This document shows positions 1 through 11,480 of a DNA stretch of 64,000 bases, piece after piece. A model generated the notes under the pieces. That model was not told the origin of the DNA. It made no database searches and worked only from the letters and a program-made list of their open reading frames with translations. Numbering within the stretch: the first letter of the stretch is position 1; each line of letters opens with the position of its first letter. The position numbers were made by a program, and so were the translations under genes. This stretch comes from Coenobita brevimanus (Eukaryota > Arthropoda > Malacostraca > Decapoda > Coenobitidae), in NCBI GenBank assembly GCA_032717465.1, contig CM064713.1, positions 196,501-260,500 on the forward strand, read 5' to 3'.

Positions 1-1265
1 AATGTACAGGAAAGAAGAGGGAATTTACTTTGTTTTTGCTGATTTGGAGTCCTTTGACAGTGTCCCTAGAGAGGTGGTGAAGTAGGCAAAAAGATAGCTT
101 GGGATTGAGGCGTGGCTGGTTAGGGTGGTTATGGCCATGTATGTGGGTGCTCGCACCCAGGTAAGGGTGAATGAAGATTTGCGTTATGAGTTTTCCGTGA
201 ATGTTGGTGTGCATCAGGGGTCAGTTTTGAGCCCCTTGCTGTTTATCATGGTACCTGAAGCCCTCTCATGTGACTTCAGAAATGGACTCCCGTGGGAGAT
301 GTTGTATGCTTTTGATTTGGTGTTGACTGCAGAGTGAAAGTGAGGCAGAGGAAAGATTTAGGAAGTAGAGAGATGGTGTGGGGCACAAGGGTTTAGGAGT
401 AAATGCAGATAAAACAGATGTGATGGTATCTAGGGCTATTGGCAGTACTGTCAAAGAAGAGGGAGAGTGGCTGTATACAACTTGCCACATGGGTTTAGGA
501 AGTAATTCCATCTTGTACAGTGTCTGTGATAAGTGGGTGCATAAGAGATGTAGTGGTATTAGGGGTAGACTGCAAGATAATGCTGATTTCATGTGTGCGG
601 TGTGTCGGGGAGAGCAGTTGGAGACTGTCAGGCATGAAAGGATTGAACTTGCTGGTGAATCTTTTGAATGTGTGGGAGAGTTCTGTTACATGGCAGACAT
701 GTTATGTGGTGGAGGTGGGGCTGGAGCTAGCTCTGTAGTTAGAGTGAGGAATGGCTGAAAGAAGTTCAGAGAGCTGTTGTCTCTCCTGACACTGAGAGGG
801 CTCTCCCTCTGTGCTAAGGGATCTTTGTATGCAGCATGTGTTAGAAGTGTAATGCTGTATGGTAGTGAGACTTGGGTAGTAAAGGAAGAGGATATTCGCA
901 GGCTCAAATGTACAGAAATGACAATGATTAGTTGGACGTGCAGTGCATCCCTGAGTGTGAGGCTGAGGCAGGGGGGAGGGGGGGGCCCTAGGTTTACAAT
1001 GGAAGAGTTGAGGGGTAGTATGGAACTGGTGTTGGTGCTGTGATGAGAAGAGGTAGATTGAGATGGTTTGGGTATGAGGAGTCGGAAGTGAGAAGTGTTA
1101 ATGTTAGGGGTGACGTTTCAAGAGGTAGACTGAAAAAGACCTAGGATGAGGTCATTGAGTGTGACCTCAGGGATAAGGGACTGGACAGGGATGCTGCCAG
1201 AGATCAAGCAGAATGGAATGCCACCATTAGGTGACCAAGGCCAACACACACAAGCATGTTGGAGC
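1..1265 (+). pseudogene. LINE-B copy 1: RTE-like reverse transcriptase with internal zinc finger, 5'-truncated
   Basis: Degenerate non-LTR retrotransposon ORF. In order one sees the palm motif around DLES.DSVPREVV, the VGVHQGSVLSPLLF motif, the catalytic box decayed to YAFD (YADD expected), then a cysteine-rich block (CDKWVHKRCSGI ... DNADFMCAVC, about 470-615) and the C-terminal LPLL..RGLSL, SETWVVKE and RLRWFG-type segments. Several stops and frameshifts break the frame. The 3' end near 1218-1265 (CACCATTAGGTGACCAAGG ... ACAAGCATGTTGGAGCC) is shared with copies near 13.8 kb and 62.34 kb, which fixes the family. The first zinc-finger cysteines are lost here. The fragment starts before base 1, so its true length is unknown. 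It cannot be active. Confidence 0.85.
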
Positions 1266-1510
1266 CTTTGAAAATGAACAAACGAATTCAGCCAACCCCA
1301 ATGCTGGATACTGCAGAATGCCAGATATTGCATAGTACCCCACCACTGGCTCAACATTCGACATCAAGCCTGATAATATGTTGCTATCTGTCTCGACCCT
1401 CTATCCCAAAAACTTTCCCATGCGTACAGGACAAAAATTAAGCATGAAAAACAATACAGTATTAATACAGTACAGTAGTACAGTACATTGGGTGCTCCCC
1501 TAATGTTGGC

Positions 1511-1660
1511 ATCAATGGAGGGTAGAGTTGTACATCATGCAGTACAGTACAGTGCACTTAATCAATGCAGAGTAGAGTTGTACATCATGCAGTACAGTAC
1601 AGTGCACTTAATCAATGGAGAGTAGAGTTGTACACCATGCAGTACAGTACAGTGCACTTA
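1511..1660. repeat. Tandem repeat, 3 x 50 bp
   Basis: Three consecutive 50-bp units (1511, 1561, 1611) beginning ATCAATGgAG and ending AGTGCACTTA differ at only a few positions. Each contains the sub-motif AGTACAGTACAGTGCA. The surrounding 1440-1720 is also rich in TACAGTA words. No coding sense is visible. Confidence 0.9.
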
Positions 1661-2136
1661 ATCCCACGTGGTCTTGTGGCAGTAATTATGTGTACAGTAA
1701 TTTCAGAATCACAATAGAGAACTAGGATACAAAGCAACTGGAAGCCACAATCTTTGCAACAACGATAAGCAGGGCATGGGAGTCCACAGAGTAAGCCACA
1801 GTACTAGGGTTTTCCCGCCACATGGTCACAATAGCCGAGCGCATAGATATGTCTTCACTGTATGAGATCCACGGGAGAGAATGAGAAAGAGACGTTTAGC
1901 TCGACGCGCCAGGTGGGCTGCTCCCACAATGCACTCTGACTGGCTGGTGCATTGTGGGCATTCTGATTGGCTAGCGCGATGCGTGGTTCTCCTGGATGCC
2001 AGTTGGCTACTTTGTCTGTGCCGTATGATACGCCTCAAATGCCGGATATTGCATAGATCCACTGCTTGCTTCCCATTGCAGAGCCGGATATTGCCAAATT
2101 CCGATGGATATTACTTTAATAGGGCCGAGCAAAAAG

Positions 2137-2175
2137 TGCCAGATATTGTAATGACGGATAATTGAGAGTTTACTG
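2137..2175 (-). repeat. Candidate Tigger/pogo-type terminal repeat
   Basis: On the minus strand the sequence begins CAGTAAACTCTCAATTATCC directly after a TA, the layout of a Tigger/pogo terminal inverted repeat with its TA target. Related words (GCCGGATATTGCATAG and GCCAGATATTG) recur at about 1310-1335 and 2040-2095, suggesting one decayed non-autonomous element from about 1290 to 2175. The partner terminus was not found, so boundaries are uncertain. Confidence 0.4.
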
Positions 2176-2702
2176 TACACTATTGAATTCTGCTATATTT
2201 GAAAGTCCTAAAAGACATTAAAATATAAAAATTCTATTGCTTTTTCTAATAATCTGCAACACATGCACACCAAAATAAAAGTGATTTAAACACTCACAAA
2301 GTACTATAAAAGACTGATGATCCTGTACAGAATGAGTATAGTACAATATCAGGCTTAACAAAAGGCTCAGTGAGTGTATCAATTTATAACCAAGCCCATC
2401 ATCACCATGCACATCAGGCTAACTGTAGCAGCACAGGTGTTAGTCTATCAGATGATGTTATCATTTCAGTACAGGCATACCACCGAAATTCCAGCATCAG
2501 ATGGTCCAGCACCTCTTTTATCCTAACAGAATTACAGGAGGGTACCTGAATTTCTGCACCTGCCAGACTAGTTTACCAAATGGCCACAAATCGTATTGAG
2601 TGAACAGCATGTTCACTTGAACTGCTTACACTGCTTGTCTTGGTGGTGATCTCTGTTTTGCATCTGATTCTTAGCTTACTTGGTTCACCTTTAACCCTAG
2701 AT

Positions 2703-2765
2703 ATGACTGAAAAAAGATGCAAGTGTCGGTGTTGGTGTTTGAGTAAAGAGCAATTAACTTCAATA
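2703..2765 (+). pseudogene. Tigger/CENP-B-type transposase, N-terminal start (split, part 1)
   Basis: An ATG at 2703 opens 21 codons (MTEKR ... LSKEQLTSI) resembling the basic start of pogo/Tigger transposases. The frame is interrupted at a TA dinucleotide (2764-2765) by the 2766-6325 insert and continues at 6328 as QDKVELLKKLDHGVP. The two halves are in the same phase, which identifies them as one older gene. The enzyme would be a DDE transposase with an N-terminal helix-turn-helix; only that N-terminus is preserved. Confidence 0.75.
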
Positions 2766-3070
2766 CAGTCAAACCTCCTTGATCTGTGGTTAACTGGTCT
2801 GCCAAACTACTGCAAAGACGAAAACCCTCAAAACCCAAATAACACTATACCGGTACTGTATATGGGAATAAGTTGGTTCAGTGCCAACAAGTTTACAATC
2901 ACTTTTTTGCCTAGTAAGAATAATCTGGCCTTTTGTTTCTCAAAAGCGCCAGTTCTTCCTTTTGGGAATTCACTAGCGCTCGACACACATACATTATTTT
3001 TACAATTACAAGAATTGTGACATTTCTTGTATATAATACAAGCTACATCATATATACATGAAAGTGGCAA

Positions 3071-5130
3071 TAATTAAACCCTATAATCATCCGTCATAGT
3101 ACCTCTCTCCAGGTCATAGCATTTTGAAAAAATAAAGGCTTTCAGCTGTCTCTTAAGGGATTCAACAGTACAGAGTTGTCTTATGGACAATGGCAATCTG
3201 TTATATAATCTAGGGGCTCTATATGCAAAAGAATGATCAGAGAAAGATGACTGGTGAATGGCTCCTGGCTCATCAAGACGCAAGGAAACATCTTCACTGC
3301 GTAACATCACACCCGGGCGTGTCGATGGGAGTTTTAACAATTCAGCAAGATACTTCGGTTCACCAAACTTAAGAACCTTGAATGTAATAAGACACAGTTT
3401 AAACTCAATTCTAGCCTTTACTGGTAACCAATGCAACTCAATCAGAAACGGGGTAGTTGAGGTTCTCGGGGGGAGACCAAAGATAAGCCGTGCCGCCCTG
3501 TTCAACACAGACTGAACTTTTCTTAGTACATTATTTGGAAGACCAACCTACAGTGAATTACAATAATCAACACGAGACAAGACCACTGCATGGACCAATG
3601 TTAAGAGGCACCGTCTATTCAGGAATTTTCTCACAGAGTACAGATTTCTGATACACAAGTTACACCCTCTTACAACCTGATTAATATGTTCTTTGTAATT
3701 TAACTTAGAATTAAAATAAACACCCAGATTTCGAACAGAACTGACTGGATGCAGCTGTGAAACGCCAATGTTCAAAGCCAGGGCATTGTCAGTGTAATCA
3801 CCCCTTCTGTTTCCTCTGATGATGATGATCTCAGTTTTACCATCATTCAGCTTCAAGTTTCCTCTTAGCCATCCAAATCTTAATATCAGACATTAGAGAT
3901 TCAAACTTTGTCTTAGTATCGTTGATATCTGACATCTTAACGTAGAGCTGGGTGTCATCAGAATAAAAATGATAGGACACATCATGAGCACCAAGTAGAG
4001 ACGATAAACTACTTGTGTAGATAGTAAATAGAATTGGACCCAAAACTGATCCTTGAGGGACTCCAAATAGAAGAGGAGCAGAATCAGAGCTAACGTAATC
4101 AACAACCACTCTCTGAGATCTGTCCGACAGATACGACTTAAGGAGCAAAAGGGCACTATCACGAACGCCATAAAAATACAGATCATCCAACAATAGTTTA
4201 TGATCTAATGTATCAAAAGCTGCAGACAGATCCAACAGAACTAGGAGAGAGGACATCCCACTACAAGTGTTTGCCACCAAGTCACTCTGAATCCTTGTTA
4301 GTGCAGTTTCAGTTGAATGGTATTTAATGTATGCTGATTGAACAACAGGAACAACTCTGTTGTGTTCCAGTAGTGGTAAGAGTTGATCGAGTATGGCCCG
4401 CTCAATATTCTTGGATAAAAAAAGACAGGTTAGAGACAGGACGATAATTTGTCATGCTCTCGACATCAAGGCCAGGTTTCTTAATTAGGGGCCTAAGCAA
4501 AGCACGTTTCTCAGACTGCACAAAATTACTTTCTAAGAAGCATCTATTTATTATGTTGCAGATAAAGTCTGCAGCGTGCACATACACATCAGGCAGTTGT
4601 AACATGTTACACGGATCGAGTGAGCAAAATGTTTTATTAAGTTCTCTGATGTAACATTTGACTTTGTTTACATCCAGCGGATGAAATGCTGAAAGCAAAT
4701 GATCCCTGGTGCACCGTGGCTGGAAGTCAACTGAGTATGCTTCACTAGGAGAACTGCTGTCTAAATCACTTCTTATGCGAAATATCTTACTTGTAAAAAA
4801 TGAAGCAAAATCAGAAGTCAATTGGGCATCAGATACAGAAGTTGGTTTAACAATTACATTCCTCCGACCAACCAAATTGTTCACAACTGCAGACAGATTT
4901 TTTTTTATCACCACCACATGAATCAACTTTATTATCTGAATATTAACCCATAAAAAGTCTGGAGGGACTGGATCAACAATGCTTACACTGATTTTGCTAC
5001 TCTCAATTGTGAACCAGATGACCGTTGTCTCTCGTATTTCTCTGAACTGACTCTGTGAGCCAGCATTGTAATCAATGCATTTTGTGAATACAAAATTCTG
5101 TTCTTGTGAGTACAACACTTCTCATATCAT
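3071..5130 (-). pseudogene. CR1/L2-group LINE reverse transcriptase, about 2 kb, frameshifted
   Basis: Minus-strand pieces read in order as one RT: an N-terminal linker (RRNVIVKPTSVSDAQL), NYRPVSNLSF, QSAYIKYHSTETAL, LLDLSAAFDTLDH, the turn GVPQGSVLGPILF, the catalytic box FYSDDTQLY (both aspartates kept, near 3955), NLGVYFNSKL and the C-terminal LNRAARLIFGLP ... LHWLPVKARIEFKL block. Such motifs are typical of the CR1/L2/Daphne group of the jockey superfamily; the exact clade is an inference. The frame is broken at about 3515-3548, 3850 and 4280-4402. The endonuclease is absent, indicating 5' truncation. It lies wholly inside the TA-flanked insert 2766-6325. Confidence 0.85.
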
Positions 5131-5227
5131 TTTTCTTTCTTTTAGTTAGGTTTACTCTTCAATACTAAATCACCACTTCGGTTTAATCTAAATTACTATG
5201 ACAGTCAAATCAAAAGCTAATTTCCAT

Positions 5228-5765
5228 TACTGGTGCTGTACTTTGTGGTAGGTGGGGGCACTCACATCCACTCACTCGATGTAGTGCTGTTCTCGGGTGT
5301 CTGCCCTTTCCTCTCCTCCATCCTTCTTTCCTTCCATCCTCTTTTGTCTTTCTTTCCTTCATTCTTTCCTTGTCCTTCTGCCTATGGGTAACATTACAGT
5401 CCCTCTTCTGTCTTTCTTTCCTTGATTCTTTCCTGTTCTTTCTGCCTGTGGGTGACTCTACACTGACTGACAAGCCAAATGGTTTCCAGTACACCAGGAA
5501 ACCATTTACTACACTGGGTGGTAACCATATAACCAAATTTTGGCGCCTGGTGGTTTAGTGGGTAATTATTGCGCTCCAATCGGATTGAGCCGGTGAAGAT
5601 TTATATCCAAGGGGTGGTTGGGGTTGACTGCTCATGCAATGCCACTCAGGGATGAGTGAGGCTGGTCACTCTCATCTTAAATGTCGGGACCAATTGCCTA
5701 GCCCCGGGCTCCTACGCTCCTCATGGGGCAATGTAGGATTAGATGATGGATGGATGGATGGATAC
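5228..5765 (+). repeat. SINE-2 copy (tRNA-derived SINE with long 5' unit)
   Basis: A pyrimidine-rich 5' part (CTTTCCTTC runs) is followed by GACTGACAAGCCAAATGG, then CCATATAACCAAATTTTGGCG, an A-box-like TGGTTTAGTGGG, a decayed B box (GATTTATATCC; GGTTTAAATCC in the 16.9-kb copy), a conserved body (CACTCTCATCTTAAATGTCG) and a (GATG) tail. The same order is found at 8405-8835, 16777-17115 and 36961-37215 (5' part only); 19487-19600 keeps only the 3' body. tRNA origin rests on the A/B boxes; the longer 5' unit may be a separate element frequently co-amplified. Confidence 0.65.
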
Positions 5766-6327
5766 TGTACTGTACTGTATCTACTCAAGCACTTTATAAG
5801 TGAGTGTACAGTGCATATAGTGTTATTACATTTGTGTTATTACATTGCACAGTTGTTTGTGTGGGGAAGCCAGTTGCTGCGAGGCATGACGTTCCTATAT
5901 CAACTAATACGTAGCTGCCCAGTGACCTAACGCACTGGCCACCCATATTTTAAAGTATACAGTGACTCACCCATCTAGTCAGAATAGTGTAGCTATCTGA
6001 GGGAATTAATGCAGAAAAAAAAAATTATTGTGCTAAAAACAATAAAGCACTTTAGTTGTTTTTTATGGTGTTAAATGCACCACCAGATGTTGAAAATGTT
6101 TACAGTTGTCAAAGATGTAATATATTTTTTTCTGTTTTAGCACTTTCACTGCAAAGGAGGACCACAGTATTTCTACACCTCCTTTTGATTTTCCTCAGTT
6201 TTTCTTGTAACTTATCCACAATTGATGCAATTTTACTCACAGTATTGAAGGAAATGCATTTTTTCACAAGACTACAATCAAGAAAAACCACAATAATGAT
6301 ACTGGCAATCAAGGTGGTTTGACTGTA

Positions 6328-6624
6328 CAGGATAAGGTAGAACTATTGAAAAAACTGGACCATGGTGTTCCCAAGTGGACGTTGTCTGACAAAAGATATT
6401 AGTTTCTTAACTGTTTATCACATAAAGAAGGGAAAAAAATACTGATATTCTATGCATACATTGATTTGAAGGAGCAAATGATTAGAAAAACCACGAAAGA
6501 TGGTAAGGGTACTGAGCATAATCGAGTGATGAGGCAATGGATTTAGCAGTGTTGGAGAGATGCAGTTGACTTGTCAGACAGCATGAAAATGAATGAGGCT
6601 CAGTTGTTCTATAATACAATTTGA
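6328..6624 (+). pseudogene. Tigger/CENP-B-type transposase, helix-turn-helix part (split, part 2)
   Basis: Continues the frame opened at 2703. Recognisable residues are DKVELLKKLDHGVP, then after an internal stop KEGKKILIFYA, KGTEHNRVMRQW and NEAQLFYN, matching the order of the CENP-B N-terminal and HTH-Tc5-type DNA-binding domains of Tigger transposases. The catalytic DDE domain is not seen downstream. There are at least two in-frame stops. It is a dead relic, older than the insert that splits it. Confidence 0.75.
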
Positions 6625-6849
6625 ACATGAGTGTGATTACCCTCAAGGATAATGGGTCAGAGGTGTATTGTCGAATTATTATATGTGGCCTCAGATGGTC
6701 CCTGTTGAATTATTATATGTGACATGTGACCTCAGTTGGGAAAAAAAAAGTTAATCCAGCAAGGCACTGGAAACAAAAGTGTGGAAAAATCGGTGATGTT
6801 TCTGTATTATGGTGGTACACAATATACAACATTTTTACTTCATCTGTAC

Positions 6850-7344
6850 AAAAATATCAGAGTAGCAAAAGCATACATCCAAAAGCTTTTCGTCTCATTA
6901 ACTCTCCTCCTTTTACTGACTCCCTTCAACCTCTGTCTCTTCGCCGCACTGTTGCATCTTTATCTCTTTTCTACCGCTACTTTAATGGTCACTGCTCCTC
7001 TGAACTGTCTGCATGCATTCCTCCACCTCTACGATAAGCGCGTAGCACACGTCTAGCAGCAAACTCTCATCCCTTTTCTGCCCAACTCTCTAATGCAAGA
7101 GTTAACCGTTACTCCCAGTCTTTCATTTATGCAACAGGTCAACTCTGGAACTGTCTCCCTCTGTCTGTGTTTCCTGTGGCCTATGATCTCCAGTCTTTCA
7201 AACGCAGTGTGTCCAGGCATCTCGAAATGATCGGATCTTGAATTTGGCTCTCTATTGTATTTTGTTTTTCTCTTGGAGGAAACTGTTATTGCAGGCTCAT
7301 TGCCTTTGGTTCCTTCTTCCTTGCATAAAAAAAAAAAAAAAAAA
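6850..7344 (+). pseudogene. Jockey-like LINE 3' end with poly(A)
   Basis: The translated segment shows RTVASLSLFYRYFNGHCSSEL, SQSFIYATGQLWNCLPLS and LQSFKRSVSRHLE, the conserved C-terminal tail of jockey-superfamily ORF2, after one or two frame changes. An A18 run at 7327-7344 closes the element. No RT catalytic core is present: a strongly 5'-truncated copy. Confidence 0.75.
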
Positions 7345-7961
7345 TCCAATAGAGTACAGCCAATGTATAAAGATCCATCACAATTCAAACCCTATTGCCA
7401 ATTACATTTTATACAAGGGGTGGGTAGGATCCTACTGGGTCAGTAAGTCATAAAACAATGAGAAACTAACATCACAGTGCCAAGTGATGATCCACATATA
7501 TCCACCTATCATTCTTGCATGAAGAAGTCTGTGCTGCACCCTTCAGGTCAGTTTTATAATAAAGTTGCTCTCACAACATCTACTTGGTAGAGCTATCCAG
7601 TTGACTTGCAAGTAAAAATGAGTTGTAACACTTGCTATGCACATATCCATACAAACCTAACCTTTCTAGCTCTATCGACTGCCATTTCTTTTGTGTTTTC
7701 ATCATCCATACACTACTTCCTCATATTTTCATTTACCGTACCGAGGCATCTTCTTGTTCGTCTATGCCTCCTACTACAGCCAAACTCACTCATATAAACC
7801 TTCCTTACCACTCTTATCATATCTATGCTAAGGGATCATTCTACCTAAGCACATTGCCATCTTTCCTCCAATAATTACAATTCCTTATTCCACACTGTTC
7901 ATGGTTCTCTGTACTTTTCAGTCTATCAAGTTTACTATCTATCTTCACCTATTGCAATATG
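7345..7961. other. No gene recognised
   Basis: AT-rich spacer between LINE remnants. Short open stretches lack any recognisable domain, start context or splice structure. Confidence 0.5.
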
Positions 7962-8325
7962 CCTTAATCCCACAAAAGGTGCCCACAAAAAAATCACCTC
8001 CACATTGTCCTGTCCTCTGCCACTTGGGTGCCCACCTTCCAACTCACATACCTCTCCCTCACATATTTCTTGACTCCATCCCTCCATCTCATCTTTGGTC
8101 TTCCCCTACTCATCTTCCCCTCCAGCTCACATACACTCTTCTTGTCAGTCTCTCATTCTCAATCCTCTTCACATGATGATACCATCTCAGAAGTATTTCT
8201 CTTAACACTTCCATCACATCCACATCCATACCAATGTTCCTTTTCTTTTTCACTGGAATGTAAGTGTCTCTCCATGTAACTCCACATGCTCCTCTCAACT
8301 CCACAAATAACCTCAACAGTCCCAA
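7962..8325 (-). pseudogene. LINE-A 3' fragment (RTE-like C-terminus)
   Basis: Minus strand reads LRGACGVTWRD, then VDVMEVLREILLRWYHHVKRIENERLTRRVYVS, the C-terminal end of the LINE-A ORF seen intact near 45 kb. The 3' terminus (GTGGGCACCTTTTGTGGG on the minus strand) matches the LINE-A ending. Only the last ~350 bp survive. Confidence 0.75.
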
Positions 8326-8404
8326 TCCAATGCTCTCATCTGAGATTGTTCATACTAATACAATACTGTCATACTTTCATACTAACAGTATAACATGCCA
8401 TACT

Positions 8405-8835
8405 TTCATTCATTCATCATCTAATCCAGTGTTGCTCCATGAGGTGCGTACAAGCCCAGGGTTAGGCAAGTGGTCTTGTCATTTAAGCTGAGAATGACCA
8501 GCCTCATTCATCCCTGAATGGCATTACATGAGCAGTAAACCCCAACCACCCCCTGGATATAAACTTGCATTGGCTCAATCTGACTGGAGCGCCTTACTTG
8601 CACATTAAACCACCAGGTGCCATAATTTGGTTATATGGTTAACAGTCAGCACAGTCAATGGTTTCCTGTTGTACAGGAATCCATTTGGCTTGTCAGTCAG
8701 TGTAGAATCACCCAAAGATAGAAAGAAGAAGAAAGAATGAAGGAAAGAAAGACAGAAGAGGAAGGATGGAAGGAAGGAAGAGAGAAAAGGGCAGGCACCC
8801 GAGAGTAGCATTACATAGAGTGAATGGATGGTGAG
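8405..8835 (-). repeat. SINE-2 copy
   Basis: Inverted relative to the 5228-5765 copy but with the same order of blocks: the GATGAATG tail region near 8405, the body (GAATGAGGCTGGTCATTC in reverse), the TGGTGGTTTA A-box region near 8605, the CCATATAACCAAATT link and the GACTGACAAGCC and purine-rich 5' part near 8690-8790. Confidence 0.65.
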
Positions 8836-9837
8836 CATATTTACAGTATACCACTCCTCATAAATATGGGCACTAGCACACACTCAAGCAACTCTGCACT
8901 ATTTACTGTTCCAAACCGAGGATTTCATAACACCAAACACCTACATCTAATAAATGGTAATAACTCAATTAAAGAAACAATTCTCTTTGATAGCAGGGTA
9001 TGCTGTACAGTATATACCATATTTATATACTGTATCATACTAAAGAATCCATTTGTTGTTTAACTGGAAGAGGTTTGCCCCAGATGAAAGAGGTTCTCAG
9101 GATTTAACTGCGTTAAACTGTCATGGCTGAGCGGAAATTTTGGCACAGCAGTACAGGTGTACTGTGGCACATTTCATATCAAATCAGAGAGTGCTGTATC
9201 AACAAAAATATTACTGCTTTAAATATACTGTTATGAAAACCACCACAATGCACAATATTGTATAGTGACACCTGACTATGACTTGTATACCATACCTGAT
9301 GTTCCAGTGCACGGACGTCTACTACAATAAACCATGTACCAGTAGTCATTATTCTTGACAGAAGTAATTTTTAACTGGCATATTACAGCTAATGCATGCA
9401 AAAATTTGTATTAGTTATATACACTATATTTATGTAAAACCATCTGTTTAAAACAGTAATATGATTAACTTAAGAACAAATGCAAATACTATACAGTCTC
9501 AGAAGTGTCATACAGCCTACAACATGAATGCACATATCTCTGTGAATGAGTGTCCATATGAGTGTCAACATGAATGTATCTCTAGCTTTCAGTAACCATT
9601 CAGTACATGCAGGTTATCTGACTACCTTTGAGAAGAGTGATGTATAAACATTTACGGTCAGCAACATAATTTACAGTATCATAAATCAGGGCATGCGGTT
9701 TCACAGATGGCCTCGGTAAATCTGCGTAAGTACTGTAATGCTATTTATGCAAAACTGATTGACATCAAAATACCAACTTTTAATGAAATAATGTTCGTTA
9801 CAAATTTTTTCACTTACATGATAAAACTGTTGTTTTT
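8836..9837. other. No gene recognised
   Basis: AT-rich unique sequence with many TACAGTA words. No coding or RNA-gene signal seen. Confidence 0.5.
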
Positions 9838-9920
9838 TAGTTGTTTTTTGTGGTGTTAAATGCACCAACAGATGTACATATTTACAGCTGTCAAAGAGGT
9901 AGTATTTTTTCATGTTTTAG
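9838..9920. repeat. Fragment of the same repeat as 6052-6140
   Basis: TAGTTGTTTTTTGTGGTGTT followed by AAATGCACCAACAGATG and CATGTTTTAG parallels 6052-6140 with small gaps. It ends where the LINE-B leader starts, so LINE-B probably inserted here. Confidence 0.6.
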
Positions 9921-10205
9921 TGGGGCCCAAACCTAGGAGTAGCCCCCTAAGAAGCTGCCCTATCAGTGGGTGAATAATGGCAGGGCAGCTACAGTGCCAA
10001 GGCACGCTTAGAGGGTGTCCCTGTAGCTCTCCTGGCACGATGCACCAAGGTCACTGACACAACCATTGGTCACGGCTGGTGGGCTATTGGTCCCACGTCC
10101 CATGCCTAGACTTGGGACTGTGCGGGTGGGTGGGGTCTGTCTCTCCCCATTATTTCATACCGATTATGGCAAAAAAGTAGAAAAATCACGCAAGCCTTAG
10201 GAAAC
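9921..10205 (+). other. LINE-B 5' leader with stable hairpins
   Basis: This block directly precedes the LINE-B endonuclease. It contains perfect short dyads: GGGGC (9922-9926) with GCCCC (9942-9946), and GCTGCCCT (9954-9961) with AGGGCAGC (9982-9989) around a 20-nt loop. Further GC-rich repeats (GTGCC/GGCAC, GGTCAC/GTGACC-like) follow to 10120. Non-LTR elements often have structured leaders, and some carry HDV-like self-cleaving ribozymes. Whether this one does is untested. Confidence 0.6.
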
Positions 10206-11480
10206 TAAATCACTCAAGGGGGATCAGAGTGGCATCATGGAATGTAAGTGGTTGAGGCACTGAGTAGGAGGTGGTTAGACGTTGGATGTGTGCAGGAAGT
10301 TAGACACAGAGGAGGATCAGCCAAAATGATTGCTGGGAGGGACTGTTGATACAAGATATTTTGATAGGGTAGGGCAGATGGATATGGTGGTGTGGGTGTG
10401 TTCGTTAACTCTACCCCACCACCCTTGGTAATGATCTTGATTTGCAGTACGCAGTGCGACTGTGCTGGCGAATGCACAGGCGTACAGCCTCCTTCTCCCA
10501 GCAGTGTTAAGTGCTAGATGCCTCCTACTCGTGTGAGTTGCGTTCGTCTGGCTCCATTCATTAACGTTTATTTCTAGTGCTATTGGTCAACATATTGACC
10601 AAGGGTGGTGTTCCTGTTAGGAAGTTATCGTGTTACTGTTACACATTTTTTTTTTTTCCCCCCAGGAATAAACTACATTTTTCAGGTGTGAAAGAGACTA
10701 TAAGTGATCAACACTGGCATCCCATAAAAAGGGGTTTAGGTTAGACGACACAAGAGAGAGAGAGGAATACTTTTTTTTTTTTTTTTTTGCTTTTTACATA
10801 TTTTTAAATATTTTTTTCTATTGTTCAAATTTTCAAATTTTTGTTCAACTTTCTCATTATTCTTTAAAGAAACGATTGTAGTTTTTGTTAAAAATAATAA
10901 ACTTAAGATCTATTCAACGCATATAATTTTATTTAATTTCCTAAGTGTGTATAAGATCATTACCATGGGTAGTGGTACGGTACTATTTTCCAGGGTGGTG
11001 ATCTAGGGTTAAGGAGAAATTGGTGAAATATGTTATGAATGTATAGAGAGTGAAAGGATAATAGTGGTGAAAATTTTTGGTGGGGTCACATTTTTTATTA
11101 TATAGACTTATGCTCCACAGGCTAGACTGGATGATTTAGAAGAAGACAGATTCTGGGATGACTTCATACATGTGGTAAGTGGTATGGGGGATGATGAAAC
11201 TGCAGTTTTGGGTGGGGACTTATCATGTAGGTGACGCAGCTCAAGGATATGAAGTGGTACATGGGAGATGTGCATATGGTACAAGGAATGAGGAAGGAGA
11301 AAGGATACTTGAGTTTGGGGAGGCAATGAAAATGATTGTGTGCAACACACATTCTAGGAAATGAGAGAGTAGGGTGATAACATACAAGTCTGGGGGAAAT
11401 AGAAGCCAGATAGACTATTTCCTGGTCAAGAGGGCTGACAGGAGGTTGGTGAGGGATGTTAAAGTACTGTAACTGGGAGC
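10206..11480 (+). pseudogene. LINE-B copy 2: APE-type endonuclease, interrupted
   Basis: After IRVASWNVSG (the first strand and catalytic Asn region of APE endonucleases) the frame is broken by stops and by a foreign ~0.6-kb segment (about 10405-11012). It resumes as IIVVKIFGGV, TYAPQARLDDLEEDRFWDDF, AVLGGDLS, YGTRNEEGERILEFGEAMKM, VCNTHSRK and SQIDYFLVK, that is, the GDxN and SxxDYxL catalytic-fold motifs in decayed form. The enzyme would nick the target DNA for target-primed reverse transcription. The closest style is the RTE clade (craniofacial-development-protein-2-like endonuclease). Confidence 0.8.
10405..11012. other. Insertion of unknown origin in the LINE-B endonuclease
   Basis: The endonuclease frame stops making sense at GGVGVF and is recovered at about EKLVKYVMNV. 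The intervening ~600 bp has two T-runs (10649-10662, 10770-10788), a short GA tract and an AT-rich right half. No termini or coding domain were recognised. Confidence 0.5.

Larger units (their letters stand above)
2766..6325. mobile_element. TA-flanked composite DNA-transposon insert with Tigger-like ends
   Basis: The left end reads CAGTCAAACCTCCTTGAT (2766) and the right end, reverse-complemented from 6325, reads CAGTCAAACCACCTTGAT: 17 of 18 identical. TA stands at both outer borders (2764-2765, 6326-6327). The interrupted Tigger reading frame resumes exactly after the insert, so the borders are firm. The interior has since received a CR1/L2-like LINE (3071-5130) and a SINE-2 (5228-5765). 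The stretch 6052-6140 (GTTGTTTTTTATGGTGTTAAA...) recurs diverged at 9838-9920, so the family has other copies. No transposase of its own is visible. Confidence 0.75.
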
